Assembly (NCBI RefSeq): GCF_003353055.1
Contig: NZ_QKWJ01000024.1
Location: 44,699-108,698, forward strand
Direction: 5' to 3'
DNA: 64,000 nt
Source: Cupriavidus lacunae
GTDB lineage: Bacteria > Pseudomonadota > Gammaproteobacteria > Burkholderiales > Burkholderiaceae
Numbering within the stretch: the first letter of the stretch is position 1; each line of letters begins with the position of its first letter. This document shows positions 41,154 to 50,372 of the stretch, piece by piece. The notes under the pieces were generated by a model, which worked only from the letters and a program-made list of their open reading frames with translations, had not been told where the DNA came from and searched no databases. Position numbers and translations under genes: made by a program.

Positions 41154-42122
41154 TCAGGCCTTGGTCGCGTCTTCCCAGCGGGGGCAGGCGCGTTTGTCGG
41201 CGGGCACGTCGAGAGGCTGGTAGTTGGTCTTGTCGATCACAGTGGCGGGCAAGACGATGTCATGCTTAACCGGCAGGCCGCGCAGCTTGCGGATGGCGGC
41301 CATGGTGCCAAGGCACCCCTGCATGAATCCGTTATAGTCGCCCGTGGCCAGCAGCGTGCCGGCCTTGACGGCGTCGATGGCCTCCTTGGTGCCGTTGATG
41401 CCGGTCACGAGCGCCTTGCGGTTGGCGCCCTGCAGCGCTTCGATGGCGCCGATGGCCATGGCGTCATTGGCGGCGAAGACGGCATCGATCTGTGGGAACG
41501 ACTGCATCAGGTTTTCCATGACCTGCAGCGCCTGCAGACGCTGGTAGTTGGCGGGCTGGGTCGCCAGGACCTTGATGCCGGGGAAGGCCTTGAGCGCGTC
41601 CTGCACGCCGCGGATGCGGTCGACATTGGTCAGCGAACCCTTGATGCCCTCGAGCACCACCACGTTGCCCTTGCCCCCCATGGTCCTGAACAGGTAAGTG
41701 GCGGTCTTCAGGCCAAGGTCATAGTCGCTGGCCCCGACGAATGAAACAAAATTGCCCACGTCGCTGCGGTCGGTGACGTTGACCACCGGGATGTTGGCGG
41801 CATTGATCTTCTTCACGCCGGGCCCCATCGCCTTGTAGTCGACCGGCACGAATACCACGGCGTCGGCCTTCTTCACGATGACATCCTCGATCTGGCTCAT
41901 CTGCTCCGGAATGCTGTCGGGCTTGGTCGGGATGTAGTGGGTGACGCGCGCGTTCATGCTCTTGGCGGCCGCGTCGGCCCCCTGGCGCAGGACCTGGAAG
42001 TAGGGGTTTGTCTGGTTCTTCGTGAAGACCGCGATGCGTTCGCCGTCGGCATGGGCGGCGGGCGTTGCCAGCAGGCCAAAGGCGAGCAGGGCGCAGAGGG
42101 ATGTCAGGTTGCGTGATTGCAT
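41154..42122 (-). CDS. Sugar-type ABC transporter periplasmic binding protein (RbsB-like)
   Basis: This is a 322-residue periplasmic protein with a signal peptide (SLCALLAFGLLATPAAHA). The type I PBP fold is visible: IAVFTKNQTNPYFQVLRQGA, KKADAVVFVPVDYKAMGPGV, IPVVNVTDRSDVGNFVSFVG and DAVFAANDAMAIGAIEALQG. This is the ribose/galactose-binding cluster used by CUT2 importers. AAGGAGAC precedes the start at 42122. It belongs to an operon with two permeases and an ATPase. Given the linked amidohydrolase and dioxygenase, the ligand may be a ring compound or nucleoside-like molecule rather than ribose. Confidence 0.9.
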   Translation of the reverse strand: MQSRNLTSLCALLAFGLLATPAAHADGERIAVFTKNQTNPYFQVLRQGADAAAKSMNARVTHYIPTKPDSIPEQMSQIEDVIVKKADAVVFVPVDYKAMGPGVKKINAANIPVVNVTDRSDVGNFVSFVGASDYDLGLKTATYLFRTMGGKGNVVVLEGIKGSLTNVDRIRGVQDALKAFPGIKVLATQPANYQRLQALQVMENLMQSFPQIDAVFAANDAMAIGAIEALQGANRKALVTGINGTKEAIDAVKAGTLLATGDYNGFMQGCLGTMAAIRKLRGLPVKHDIVLPATVIDKTNYQPLDVPADKRACPRWEDATKA

Positions 42123-42213
42123 GTCTTGTCTCCTTGGTCTTTGGAATGCCGCCCGTGGTTGCGGTCCGGTGCGGTCCGGCACGGGCTGGCGCGTTGCACT
42201 GCCGGGTCTTGCG

Positions 42214-43179
42214 CTACTGTTTGCCGAGACGGCGGCGGGACAGCGTATCGAGAAAAACTGCCAGCACCACGATGACCCCGGTCACCAGCGGCTGCCAGTT
42301 GGCGCTGATCGTGAGCAGGTTCATGCCGTTGAGCACCAGTGTCAGGATGATGGCGCCGACCAGCGTGCCCGACACCCGACCCACGCCCCCGAACAACGAG
42401 GTGCCGCCGATCAGCACGGCCGCGATGGCCGGCAGCGTTAGCGTTTCGCCGATATCGCCCTCGGCCGAGTTCAGGCGCGCCAGGAACACGAGGCTGGCCA
42501 GTCCGGCCATGGCGCCGCTCACCACGTAGACCAGCAGCAGGCGGCGCGTCACGGGCACGCCCGAAAGCCTTGCGGCGACGGGGTTGGCGCCGATGGCGTA
42601 GATCTCCTGGCCGTACGTGGTCTTCTGCGAGATCACCGTGCCGGCCATCAGGAAAGCCAGCATCAGGAACACAGGCACCGGTACGCCCCAGAGGTAACCA
42701 CTGCCGATGGCGCGAAATTCAGGCGCAAAGCCGTGGATGGTCTCACCCGCCATGAACCAGTACGTCAGGCCATGCAGCACCCACAGCATGCCGTACGTTG
42801 CGATAAACGGCGGGATGCGCAGCGCGGCCACGAGCAGGCCGTTGGCCAGGCCGATCAGCACACCGCAGCCCAACCCGACACCCACGCCGAGCGTGGTCGA
42901 GCCGGTCGCCTTCATGACACTGGCCGCCAGGCAGGCCGACATGGCCACGTTGGCGCCTACCGACAGGTCGAGGCCACCGGTCAGGATCACCAGCGTCAGC
43001 CCGGAAGCCAGCAGGAACAGCAGGCTGGCCTGGCGCAGCACATTGAGAAGGTTGCCCAGCGTCAGGAACGCGTCCGACGACACGGATAGCAGGGCGCACA
43101 GGACCGCCAGCGCCAGCAAGCGGCCGGCAAAGGCACGGGAATCCGCCGACAGCGGCATGTTCAGGAGGGCGGAGTTCAT
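42214..43179 (-). CDS. CUT2-type ABC transporter permease (RbsC-like), second permease
   Basis: This is a 321-residue integral membrane protein with about ten helices. Family motifs include LASGLTLVILTGGLDLSVGA, followed by GLGCGVLIGLANGLLVAALR and GMLWVLHGLTYWFMAGE, and AIGANPVAARLSGVPVTRRL facing the ATPase. It overlaps the first permease by four bases (ATGA) and probably forms a heterodimer with it. Confidence 0.92.
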   Translation of the reverse strand: MNSALLNMPLSADSRAFAGRLLALAVLCALLSVSSDAFLTLGNLLNVLRQASLLFLLASGLTLVILTGGLDLSVGANVAMSACLAASVMKATGSTTLGVGVGLGCGVLIGLANGLLVAALRIPPFIATYGMLWVLHGLTYWFMAGETIHGFAPEFRAIGSGYLWGVPVPVFLMLAFLMAGTVISQKTTYGQEIYAIGANPVAARLSGVPVTRRLLLVYVVSGAMAGLASLVFLARLNSAEGDIGETLTLPAIAAVLIGGTSLFGGVGRVSGTLVGAIILTLVLNGMNLLTISANWQPLVTGVIVVLAVFLDTLSRRRLGKQ

Positions 43180-44141
43180 GCTTTCCCCTTGAAAGATTCG
43201 ATCAGCAGGACGACCAGCACCAGCAGGCCGATGGCCGCCACCTGCACCGAGGACTGCACCCCGATCAGGTTCAGGCCGTTGCGCAGCACGCCAACCGCCA
43301 GCACGCCGAGCACCGTACCGGGTAGCCAGCCGTTGCCGCGGTCGAAGGTCGTCCCGCCCACCGCTACGGCGGCAATGGCTTCGAATTCCAGCCCGATGGA
43401 CGCGGTCGGGTGCCCAGCGTTCATGCGTGCCGTCAGCAGCAGCGCCGCAACCCCCGCCATGGCCCCGCCCAGCATATAGACGGCCACCAGCCAGCGATTG
43501 ACCGAAACCCCGGCGAACTTGAGCGCCTCGCGGTTGCCTCCCAGCGCGAAGACATAGGCGCCGAAGCGCGTGCGGTACAGCAGCCAGTGGAAGAGGGCGT
43601 AGGTGGCAACGGCCAGCCAGAGCGGCACCGGAATGCCCAGCAGCTCGCCCGAATAGAACAGCGGGATCGTGTCGCCGACGCCGACCACGCTCTGGCCGTC
43701 GGTCAGCACCAATGCCAGGCCCTGGGCTACGCCCAGCGTGCCCAGCGTCGACACGAACGGCGGGATGCCCAGCCGGGCCACCAGCAGGCCGTTAAGAAGG
43801 CCAAAGGCCAGCCCGACCCCGATTGCCGCGGCCAGCGCAAGCAGCAGCGACCCCGTGGCCACCATCACCATGGCCAGCACCACGCCACAGAGCGCAAGCA
43901 CGGCGCCCATTGAGAGGTCCAGCCCCTCGGTCATGATGATGAGCGTCATGGGCAGTGCGATCAGCAGCAGGATGGTGGACTGCGTGCCGATATTGAGCAG
44001 GTTGGCCGTCGACAGGAAGCCCTGGCCGAGCACCGCGAAGGCCAGCGCGAGCAGCAGCAGGACCCAGGCGGCGCCGGGCAGCCTGCCGAGCAGCGGCGCG
44101 AATGGCAAGGGCAGGGCGCGGGTAGCGGTGGTATCAGGCAT
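43176..44141 (-). CDS. CUT2-type ABC transporter permease (RbsC-like), first permease
   Basis: This is a 321-residue permease: LIALPMTLIIMTEGLDLSMG, GVGLAFGLLNGLLVARLGIP, STLGTLGVAQGLALVL and ALGGNREALKFAGVSVNRWL. It overlaps the ATPase stop by eight bases and the second permease start by four, indicating tight translational coupling. Two different permeases in one CUT2 system suggest a heterodimeric channel. Confidence 0.92.
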   Translation of the reverse strand: MPDTTATRALPLPFAPLLGRLPGAAWVLLLLALAFAVLGQGFLSTANLLNIGTQSTILLLIALPMTLIIMTEGLDLSMGAVLALCGVVLAMVMVATGSLLLALAAAIGVGLAFGLLNGLLVARLGIPPFVSTLGTLGVAQGLALVLTDGQSVVGVGDTIPLFYSGELLGIPVPLWLAVATYALFHWLLYRTRFGAYVFALGGNREALKFAGVSVNRWLVAVYMLGGAMAGVAALLLTARMNAGHPTASIGLEFEAIAAVAVGGTTFDRGNGWLPGTVLGVLAVGVLRNGLNLIGVQSSVQVAAIGLLVLVVLLIESFKGKA

Positions 44142-45642
44142 CGTTCATCCCCAGTTGCAGAATGCTTTCCTCGGTCATGTCTTCATGCGCGACTTCGCCA
44201 GCGACGCGGCCGCCGCGCATGACATAGGTGCGGTCGCACACGTTGATGATCTCGGGCAGTTCGGAGCTGATCAGCAGCACTGCGGCACCCTGCTTCACCA
44301 GTCCGTCGATCAGCGCGAAGATCTCGGCCTTGGCGCCGACGTCGATCCCGCGTGTGGGTTCATCGAAAATGAACAGGCGCGACTCGGCGACCAGCCATTT
44401 GCCGATCACGATCTTTTGCTGGTTGCCGCCCGACAGGAACTGCGCGAGCTGCTCACCGTTCGGCGTGGCAATACGCAGGCGGCCAATCTCGCGCGTGGAC
44501 AGTTCGGCCGCCTTGCCGCTGCGGTACCAATGCGCGGGGAAGGCGCGGCGCAGGCCGGCCAGCAGCAGGTTGTCGCGCACCGAGCGGATCAGCGCGAGGC
44601 CTTCGGTCTTGCGGCTCTCGGGAATCAGTGCCGCGCCGAGCGCGCGCGCCTTGTCGGGACCGCCCCGCATGGGCTTGCCGAAGATGCGGATCTCGCCCTG
44701 GCGAACCGGGTCGGCGCCGAACACGGCGCGCGCGACCTCGCTGCGCCCCGATCCGACCAGGCCGGCCAGGCCGACGATTTCGCCGGCGCGCACTTGAAGG
44801 CTGACGTCTTCAATACCGTGGTCGGCGCTGACGCCACGCATCTCGAGTGCGACCTCGCCGACAGGGCCGCCGCGCGTGCGGGTATAGCCCATGTCGACCT
44901 TGCGTCCGACCATGCGCGCCACGAGTTCATCGGGCGTGGCCTCGCCGGGCAGGTAGCTGCCAACCTTGCGACCATCGCGCATGACGGTGATCCGGTCCCC
45001 CAGCGCAAAGACTTCGGCCATGCGGTGCGAGATGTAGATCATCGATACGCCGTCGGCCTTGAGCCGCGCGATGACGCCGAACAGCTTCTCGGTCTCGCGT
45101 TCGGAAAGCGCAGCGGTGGGCTCGTCCAGCACCAGGATGCGCGCCTTCTGCGACAGCGCCTTGGCAATCTCCACCATCTGCTGCTGCGCCACGCCGAGGC
45201 GATGCACGGGCGTGTGCGTGCTCAGGTCCATGCCCAGCGTGTCGAGCAGGCGCCGGGCCTCGGCGTGCATGCGGGCATGGTCGACCGAACCGGGTACGCG
45301 TCCGCGGGGCTCGCGTCCCAGAAAGATGTTCTGCGCGATATCCAGGTAAGGCACCAGCGAGAACTCCTGGAAGATCACGGCGATGCCGAGCCGCATCGTG
45401 TCGGCCGGGCCGGCTACTTCGACGCGCTCGCCCTGATGGTGAAACTCGCCGGCGTCCGCCACATAGACGCCGCACAGCACCTTCATCAGCGACGACTTGC
45501 CGGCTCCGTTCTCGCCGAGGAGCATGTGGACCTCGCCGGGGTGGATCTCGAAAGACACGTCGTCCAGCGCCTTGACGCCGGGAAACGTCTTGCAGATGCC
45601 ACGCATCTCCAGCAGCGGCCTGACTTGGGTCATTGCATTCAC
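44134..45642 (-). CDS. CUT2-type ABC transporter ATP-binding protein (RbsA-like, two NBDs)
   Basis: This is a 502-residue cytoplasmic ATPase with two ABC domains. Domain 1 has Walker A LLGENGAGKSSLMKVLCG, signature LGVAQQQMVEIAKAL and Walker B ILVLDEPTAAL. Domain 2 has GLAGLVGSGRSEVARAVFGA, with a degenerate second Walker A as in RbsA, FLSGGNQQKIVIGKWL and LFIFDEPTRGIDVGAK. I chose the GTG at 45642 because GGAG lies upstream; an ATG at 45633 is an alternative. It lies nine bp from the amidohydrolase gene. Confidence 0.92.
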   Translation of the reverse strand: MNAMTQVRPLLEMRGICKTFPGVKALDDVSFEIHPGEVHMLLGENGAGKSSLMKVLCGVYVADAGEFHHQGERVEVAGPADTMRLGIAVIFQEFSLVPYLDIAQNIFLGREPRGRVPGSVDHARMHAEARRLLDTLGMDLSTHTPVHRLGVAQQQMVEIAKALSQKARILVLDEPTAALSERETEKLFGVIARLKADGVSMIYISHRMAEVFALGDRITVMRDGRKVGSYLPGEATPDELVARMVGRKVDMGYTRTRGGPVGEVALEMRGVSADHGIEDVSLQVRAGEIVGLAGLVGSGRSEVARAVFGADPVRQGEIRIFGKPMRGGPDKARALGAALIPESRKTEGLALIRSVRDNLLLAGLRRAFPAHWYRSGKAAELSTREIGRLRIATPNGEQLAQFLSGGNQQKIVIGKWLVAESRLFIFDEPTRGIDVGAKAEIFALIDGLVKQGAAVLLISSELPEIINVCDRTYVMRGGRVAGEVAHEDMTEESILQLGMNDA

Positions 45643-45651
45643 GGGTGTCTC

Positions 45652-46986
45652 CTATGCGTGGGCGCCGAGCAGGCGCTCGCCGGATGCGCGCAGCATTTCG
45701 AGCGTCTGCGGCACGCCGTCGGCCAGCAGGCGGCCGTGTCGCTTGCGTGCCACGCCGGCCACGAACACGCTGTCGATATTGGCCAGACTGGCCTGCATCA
45801 CGATGGCGTTGATGGGGTCGTGCACCGGCATCATGTTGAGCCGCCGCGCGTCGATCAAGACCAGGTCGGCCTGCTTGCCGGCAGCGAGCGAGCCGATGCG
45901 GTCCGCCATGCCGAGCATGCGCGCGCCGGCCAGCGTGATCCATTCCAGAGCCTCGCGGCAGCTCACGTCGTGGCAAGGGGCAATGGCACCGTGTTCGGCC
46001 CGGTGGGCGGCATGGTCCAGCGCGCGCTGGACGCCAAGCGCGACGCGCGCGGCGGTGAACATCTCGCCGGACAAGCCTGATTCAAGGTCCACGCCGAGCG
46101 ATGGCGCCACGCCCAGCTTGCGCAGCCGGCCGGTGATCGGGAAGCCATGGCCTTGCGTCAGTTCGTTCTCGGGCGTCAGCGAGAAGCTCACCCCGGCATC
46201 GACAAAGCGTGCAAGCTGCGCATCGCTCAGGTCATTACCATGGACGATATTGATATGTGGCCCCAGCAATCCGGCTGCCTCGAGGCGCGCCCAGCCGTCT
46301 GGTGTGCGGGCAGGGCCGCCGCCTTGGTGCATACTGGCCAGCAGCCCGAACTCGCGCGCCAGCGCGAAATCGTGCAGGGCCACCTCCAGCGTGGAGTAGT
46401 GCGGCCCGAGGATAGCCAGGCCAAGGCTCACCAGGCCAGATCCCTGCAGGCGCTGCGCAAGACGTTCGATCTCGTGACGCGGATGCGGTGTTTCCCAGAA
46501 GGGAGCCACGCCGGGCCTGGGATCGGGCTTGGGCGAGCCGTGCAGGAAGGCGGCGCGGATGCCGGCATGCGCGAGCGCCTCAATCGCCGCATTGCTATGT
46601 GCCGGGGTAGGGTTGTTGTGGCACCAGTCGACCAGCGTGGTGGTGCCGCAGTCCAGCTGGTTCCACGCACCCGCCAGCGTGGCGACGTAGATATCTTCCG
46701 GCGTGAACCGTGTCGCCAGCCCCGCATGCATTTGCCGGAAGTACTCCGTCAGCGTCCAGCCGCCGGCCACGCCGCGCAGCGCGGTCTGCCAGGTATGCAT
46801 GTGGGCATTGATGAAGCCCGGTGCCACGATGAAGCCGCGTGCATCGATCTGCTCGGCCTCGGGCGCCTCGATATGTGGCGCCAGCGCGGCAATCCGATCG
46901 TCTTCGATCAGCAAGTCGCCAATGAACTCGCCATGGGCGGCTTCCATCGTGACGAGCGTGGCCCCGCGAATCAGGGTGCGCGTCAT
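45652..46986 (-). CDS. Amidohydrolase-superfamily deaminase/chlorohydrolase (TrzN/SsnA-like)
   Basis: This is a 444-residue TIM-barrel metallohydrolase. The metal site shows GFINAHMHTWQTALRG (His-x-His), MHQGGGPAR and INIVHGND (two further His), and GVDLESGLSGEM (catalytic Asp). The signature region ARMLGMADRIGSLAAGKQAD matches the ATZ/TRZ-deaminase group, which removes amino, chloro or similar groups from heterocyclic rings. AAGGAGACAG precedes the start. It is the first gene of the operon, next to the divergent LysR gene. The predicted substrate is an imported N-heterocycle or guanine-like compound. The exact leaving group cannot be read. Confidence 0.9.
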   Translation of the reverse strand: MTRTLIRGATLVTMEAAHGEFIGDLLIEDDRIAALAPHIEAPEAEQIDARGFIVAPGFINAHMHTWQTALRGVAGGWTLTEYFRQMHAGLATRFTPEDIYVATLAGAWNQLDCGTTTLVDWCHNNPTPAHSNAAIEALAHAGIRAAFLHGSPKPDPRPGVAPFWETPHPRHEIERLAQRLQGSGLVSLGLAILGPHYSTLEVALHDFALAREFGLLASMHQGGGPARTPDGWARLEAAGLLGPHINIVHGNDLSDAQLARFVDAGVSFSLTPENELTQGHGFPITGRLRKLGVAPSLGVDLESGLSGEMFTAARVALGVQRALDHAAHRAEHGAIAPCHDVSCREALEWITLAGARMLGMADRIGSLAAGKQADLVLIDARRLNMMPVHDPINAIVMQASLANIDSVFVAGVARKRHGRLLADGVPQTLEMLRASGERLLGAHA

Positions 46987-47080
46987 ACAGACTGTCTCCT
47001 TGGCGTAGCGGCGGCGCCGCATTCGCCTGCTGCGTTCCTGTCGTTTTGTTCTTGTCGTGTATTGCAGTCCTGTCGCTTAG

Positions 47081-47092
47081 GCAAACGTTTGC
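47081..47092. promoter_or_regulatory. GCAAACGTTTGC palindrome, LacI/PurR-type operator
   Basis: This is a perfect 12-bp palindrome with a central CG, the form of LacI/GalR-family operators. It lies in the 222-bp gap between the amidohydrolase operon (start 46986) and the LysR gene (start 47209). No LacI-family regulator is encoded in the window, so an external one may act. A TATACT-like -10 for the LysR gene follows near 47113. Confidence 0.65.
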
Positions 47093-47208
47093 AAACGGGA
47101 CGGAGACGAGTCTATACTCCCCCGGAACGATAAAAAACGCCGCCCGAGGAAATCTTTCTTCCACTTGGCGAGAAACTCGGCAGGCGCATCAAGCGGTGGA
47201 GACAACGC

Positions 47209-48123
47209 ATGGATCGCTGGACCGAGATTGAATTGTTCGTACAAACCGCGGAGTTCGGCAGCATCACCCGCGCAGCCGAGAGCCTCGAGATTTCCAACGC
47301 CGCAGCAAGCCGCTACCTGAGCTCGCTGGAGCGGCGACTGTCGGCGCGCCTGATCGAGCGCAATACACGCCGGCTCTACCTGACCCAGGTAGGCGAGCAG
47401 TACTTCAGGCGCTGCAAGGAATTGCTGGCGGAGATGAAGGAAGCGGAAGCCGACGTCAGCGCCGCCGTACTGGAACCAGGCGGCACGCTGACAATCACGG
47501 CGTCGCTGTCGTTTGCCATGAAGCACCTGGCGCCGCTGGTGCCGGAGTTCACGTCGCGCTACCCGAAGGTGAACGTCAATGTGCTCGCGGCCAACCGGTA
47601 CTACGACATCATGGACAGCGGCACGGACCTGGCCATCCGCACGCGCGAGTTCGAGCCGGACTCGAACCTGACGGTGCGCCGCCTGGCGCAGACGCGCCGC
47701 GTGCTGGCCGCCACGCCGCGTTACCTGGACAGTCACGGTATCCCGCACACGGTCGAAGACCTCGCGGCGCATTCCATGCTGATCTACTCGTACGCCAATC
47801 GCCCCAATGAGCTCTCATTCACCAAGGGCGACGAGAAGCGCGTGATCACGGTGAGCAGCAAGATGGAATCCAACGACGGGCAGGTGCTGCGCGCCGCGGC
47901 GCTGGAAGGCATGGGCATCCTGGTGCAGCCCAAGTACATCCTTTATGACGACATCGTCGCCGGCCGGCTGATCCCGGTGCTCTATGACTGGGATCTCCCC
48001 AGGCTGACCATCAATATCGCCTTCCAGAACCGAACTCATATGCCTGCACGGGTGCGGTTGTTCATCGAGTTCCTGACATCGCACTTCGAGCGCATGGACT
48101 ACGAGCGCAAGTGGACGTCGTGA
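47209..48123 (+). CDS. LysR-type transcriptional regulator
   Basis: This is a 304-residue LysR protein. The winged helix (ELFVQTAEFGSITRAAESLE, ISNAAASRYLSSLERRLSAR, LIERNTRRLYLTQVGEQYF) is followed by an effector domain of the CrgA/DsdC-like group (GTLTITASLSFAMKHLAPLV, SRYPKVNVNVLAANRY, MESNDGQVLRAAALEGMGIL). It diverges from the nine-gene operon and is followed, convergently, by the HIBADH-like and maleylacetate reductase pair. It most likely activates the operon. The effector is perhaps the ring compound or maleylacetate. Confidence 0.92.
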   Translation: MDRWTEIELFVQTAEFGSITRAAESLEISNAAASRYLSSLERRLSARLIERNTRRLYLTQVGEQYFRRCKELLAEMKEAEADVSAAVLEPGGTLTITASLSFAMKHLAPLVPEFTSRYPKVNVNVLAANRYYDIMDSGTDLAIRTREFEPDSNLTVRRLAQTRRVLAATPRYLDSHGIPHTVEDLAAHSMLIYSYANRPNELSFTKGDEKRVITVSSKMESNDGQVLRAAALEGMGILVQPKYILYDDIVAGRLIPVLYDWDLPRLTINIAFQNRTHMPARVRLFIEFLTSHFERMDYERKWTS

Positions 48124-48160
48124 CGAATCCGCCTGCCGGGTGGATGGCAGGCGGGCAGGA

Positions 48161-49039
48161 TCATTGCTGGCCTGGCTGCGTGCCGGCGGCCAGCGCGGCG
48201 GATTTGATGATCGCTGCATAGTCGTCCCCGGCCATGCCCTGCGCGGCGGCGCCGTGCAGCATCTGGCCGAGGAGGGCGGTTAGACCCATGGGTACGTGCA
48301 GGTCCGCGCCCGCGTCAAGGATCAGGCCGACATCCTTGAGCATCTGCTCGACCGTAAACGTCGGCGTGTAGTCGTGCACGGCCAACTGCTCCGATTTCGC
48401 CTTGACGATCGGCGAGGCCACGGCGCTTGCGGTGATCACGTTCCACATCGATTGCCAGTCGAGGCCGCCTTTCTTGCCCAGGGTCAGCGCCTCTGCCAGC
48501 ATGCCGGAGGTCAGCGCGATCAACAGGTTGACGACGAGTTTCATCAGGCGCGCCTGCTCGGCGTCGCCCAGGTAAAACTGCGTGGGGCCCAGCGCGGCCA
48601 GCAGGGGCCTGACGCGCTCATAGGCGGTGGATGGCCCCGACACCATCGCGGTCAGCTTTGCGGCCTCTGCCATGTGGTTGTTGCCCGATACGGTAACCCG
48701 CAGATAGGCGATATCGCGTGCGGCAAGCTGCGGTGCGGCCGCTGCCGAAGCCGTCGGGGAGATCGTGCTGGTGTCGATATAGAGCGCGCCGGGCGTGGCA
48801 GCCGCGGCAATCTGGCTGGCTACCGACGTAAACGCCGCATCGTGCGGCATCGAGCTGAATATCACTTCGGCGGTACCCACCGCTTCGGCGAGCGATGCGG
48901 CGACGGCGAGGCCTGCCTGGCGTGCGGCCGCTACCTGATCCCCTGCAATGTCGTAGGCCACAACGTCATGCCCCGCGTTGGCGAGGTGGCGCGCCATCGG
49001 CAAGCCCATCTTGCCGGTTCCGATAAAGCCAATCTTCAT
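48161..49039 (-). CDS. 3-hydroxyisobutyrate dehydrogenase-like NAD(P)-dependent oxidoreductase
   Basis: This is a 292-residue beta-hydroxyacid dehydrogenase. It shows MKIGFIGTGKMGLPMARHLA for cofactor binding, LYIDTSTISPTASAAA and LRVTVSGNNHMAEAAKLTAM (substrate loop; the usual GGxxGA is changed to SGNNHM), and the catalytic Lys in EQARLMKLVVNLLIALTSGM. I chose the start at 49039 because GGAG is upstream. An ATG at 49090 overlaps the stop of the maleylacetate reductase (ATGA) and would add 17 residues by translational coupling. It follows that gene in one unit and may reduce or oxidise a hydroxy acid downstream of ring cleavage. Confidence 0.86.
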   Translation of the reverse strand: MKIGFIGTGKMGLPMARHLANAGHDVVAYDIAGDQVAAARQAGLAVAASLAEAVGTAEVIFSSMPHDAAFTSVASQIAAAATPGALYIDTSTISPTASAAAAPQLAARDIAYLRVTVSGNNHMAEAAKLTAMVSGPSTAYERVRPLLAALGPTQFYLGDAEQARLMKLVVNLLIALTSGMLAEALTLGKKGGLDWQSMWNVITASAVASPIVKAKSEQLAVHDYTPTFTVEQMLKDVGLILDAGADLHVPMGLTALLGQMLHGAAAQGMAGDDYAAIIKSAALAAGTQPGQQ

Positions 49040-49086
49040 GAGGTCTGCTCCGATCTGTTCTTCGCGCGTGTTCGCGGTGATTTGGG

Positions 49087-50160
49087 TCATGCGGGCCGCA
49101 GGCCGTCGAAAGCGGCCTGCAGCAACGCCCGGATCGGCTCGCGCTCGATCGGGCGGGGATTCCAGTAGGGGTTGGCCAGCGCGATGTCAGCGGCCCGGTC
49201 CAGGTCCTGCTCACACATGCCGATGTCGCGCAATGCAACCGGCACGCCATTATTTGCGGCCAGGTCGAACAGACCCGCTGCCGCGGATTGCCCCGTGGCG
49301 GCAATGGCGCGCTGGATCCGGGCCATCGCCTCGGGCGCGGCCGACGCGTTGTAGGCCAGCACATGAGGCAGCACGATGGTGTGAGTCTCGGCATGGGGCA
49401 GGTTGAAACTGCCTCCAAGCGTGTGGCACAGCTTGTGATGCAGCGCCATGCCCACGCTACCGAGCACGGTGCCGCAGAGCCAAGCGCCGTACAGGCATTG
49501 CGCGCGGGCGTCGAGATCGGCCGGCGCGCGGATCACGGCGGGAATGCCGCTCGCCAGGGCACGGATGCCTTCCTCGGCCATCAGCGACATCACGGGATTC
49601 GTGTCGCGCGCATACAGGCCCTCGGCGGCATGAGCGATCGCGTTCAGGCCGCTGGTCACCGTGAGTCCCGCCGGCAGTCCAACCGTCAGTGCGGGGTCGT
49701 AGATGACCGTGCGCGGCAGTACGCGCAGATCTCTGCCAGTTTTTTTCTGGCCAGCTTCCGTGAGTCCATAGATTGGCGTCATCTCGGACCCGGCATAGCT
49801 GGTTGGAATGGCCACGACAGGCATGCCAGTTTCCAGTGCAATGGCCTTGCCCAGCCCCGTGGTGGAGCCACCGCCGATGGCCACTGCGCAGCCGGCCCCG
49901 GCGCCACGCGCACGCGCAACCGCTTCGCGCGCGGCTTCTACCGGAACATGCATGATTGCACCGGCATAGATGCCGGCAGAAAGTGGCCCCAGGAGATCGG
50001 ATATGCGTGTCGCCTCGGCCTTCTGGTTCGGTGTGCAAAGCACGATGGCGCGGCCGGCGCCCAGCTTTTCGACTTCGGCGGCAACCTGGTTCGACGCGCC
50101 CGTGCCAAACACGACACGGGACGCGTGTGCCTCATAGACGAATGAATGAGAAGGTTGCAT
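49087..50160 (-). CDS. Maleylacetate reductase
   Basis: This is a 357-residue Fe-ADH-like enzyme that reduces maleylacetate to 3-oxoadipate with NAD(P)H. The family pattern includes RVVFGTGASNQVAAEVEKLG, VAIGGGSTTGLGKAIALETG, VVAIPTSYAGSEMTPIYGLT and SGLNAIAHAAEGLYARDTNP. The His-rich region is GMALHHKLCHTLGGSFNLPH followed by AETHTIVLPHVLAYN. These are characteristic of MacA/TftE-type reductases, clearly distinct from the gene at 16399. With the intradiol dioxygenase at 40225 it completes the hydroxyquinol branch. It is separated from that operon by the LysR gene. Confidence 0.92.
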   Translation of the reverse strand: MQPSHSFVYEAHASRVVFGTGASNQVAAEVEKLGAGRAIVLCTPNQKAEATRISDLLGPLSAGIYAGAIMHVPVEAAREAVARARGAGAGCAVAIGGGSTTGLGKAIALETGMPVVAIPTSYAGSEMTPIYGLTEAGQKKTGRDLRVLPRTVIYDPALTVGLPAGLTVTSGLNAIAHAAEGLYARDTNPVMSLMAEEGIRALASGIPAVIRAPADLDARAQCLYGAWLCGTVLGSVGMALHHKLCHTLGGSFNLPHAETHTIVLPHVLAYNASAAPEAMARIQRAIAATGQSAAAGLFDLAANNGVPVALRDIGMCEQDLDRAADIALANPYWNPRPIEREPIRALLQAAFDGLRPA

Positions 50161-50372
50161 GATCTCGTGCCTGCCAAAGGCTGATTGCGTAGGATTGGCA
50201 GAACCATATATTTCCTGGTGCTGCAGGGAAATAGTGTTTGAGGAAAACAGTCTTCAAGCCAGCGGAAGAATGCGGCGCCTGGTTTTGCAGCGCAGGCGCC
50301 GCTGATGAGCCTTGCGGAGACAAGGCACATGGCAGAGATGGCCCGCGGAAAGGGTCAGCTCTCTCAGGTCGG

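Noticed and set aside
43669..46399. A plus-strand open frame of about 800 codons opposite the ABC transporter genes
   Set aside because: The minus strand encodes clear ABC ATPase, permease and amidohydrolase motifs; the opposite frame is low-complexity Ala/Arg-rich shadow sequence.
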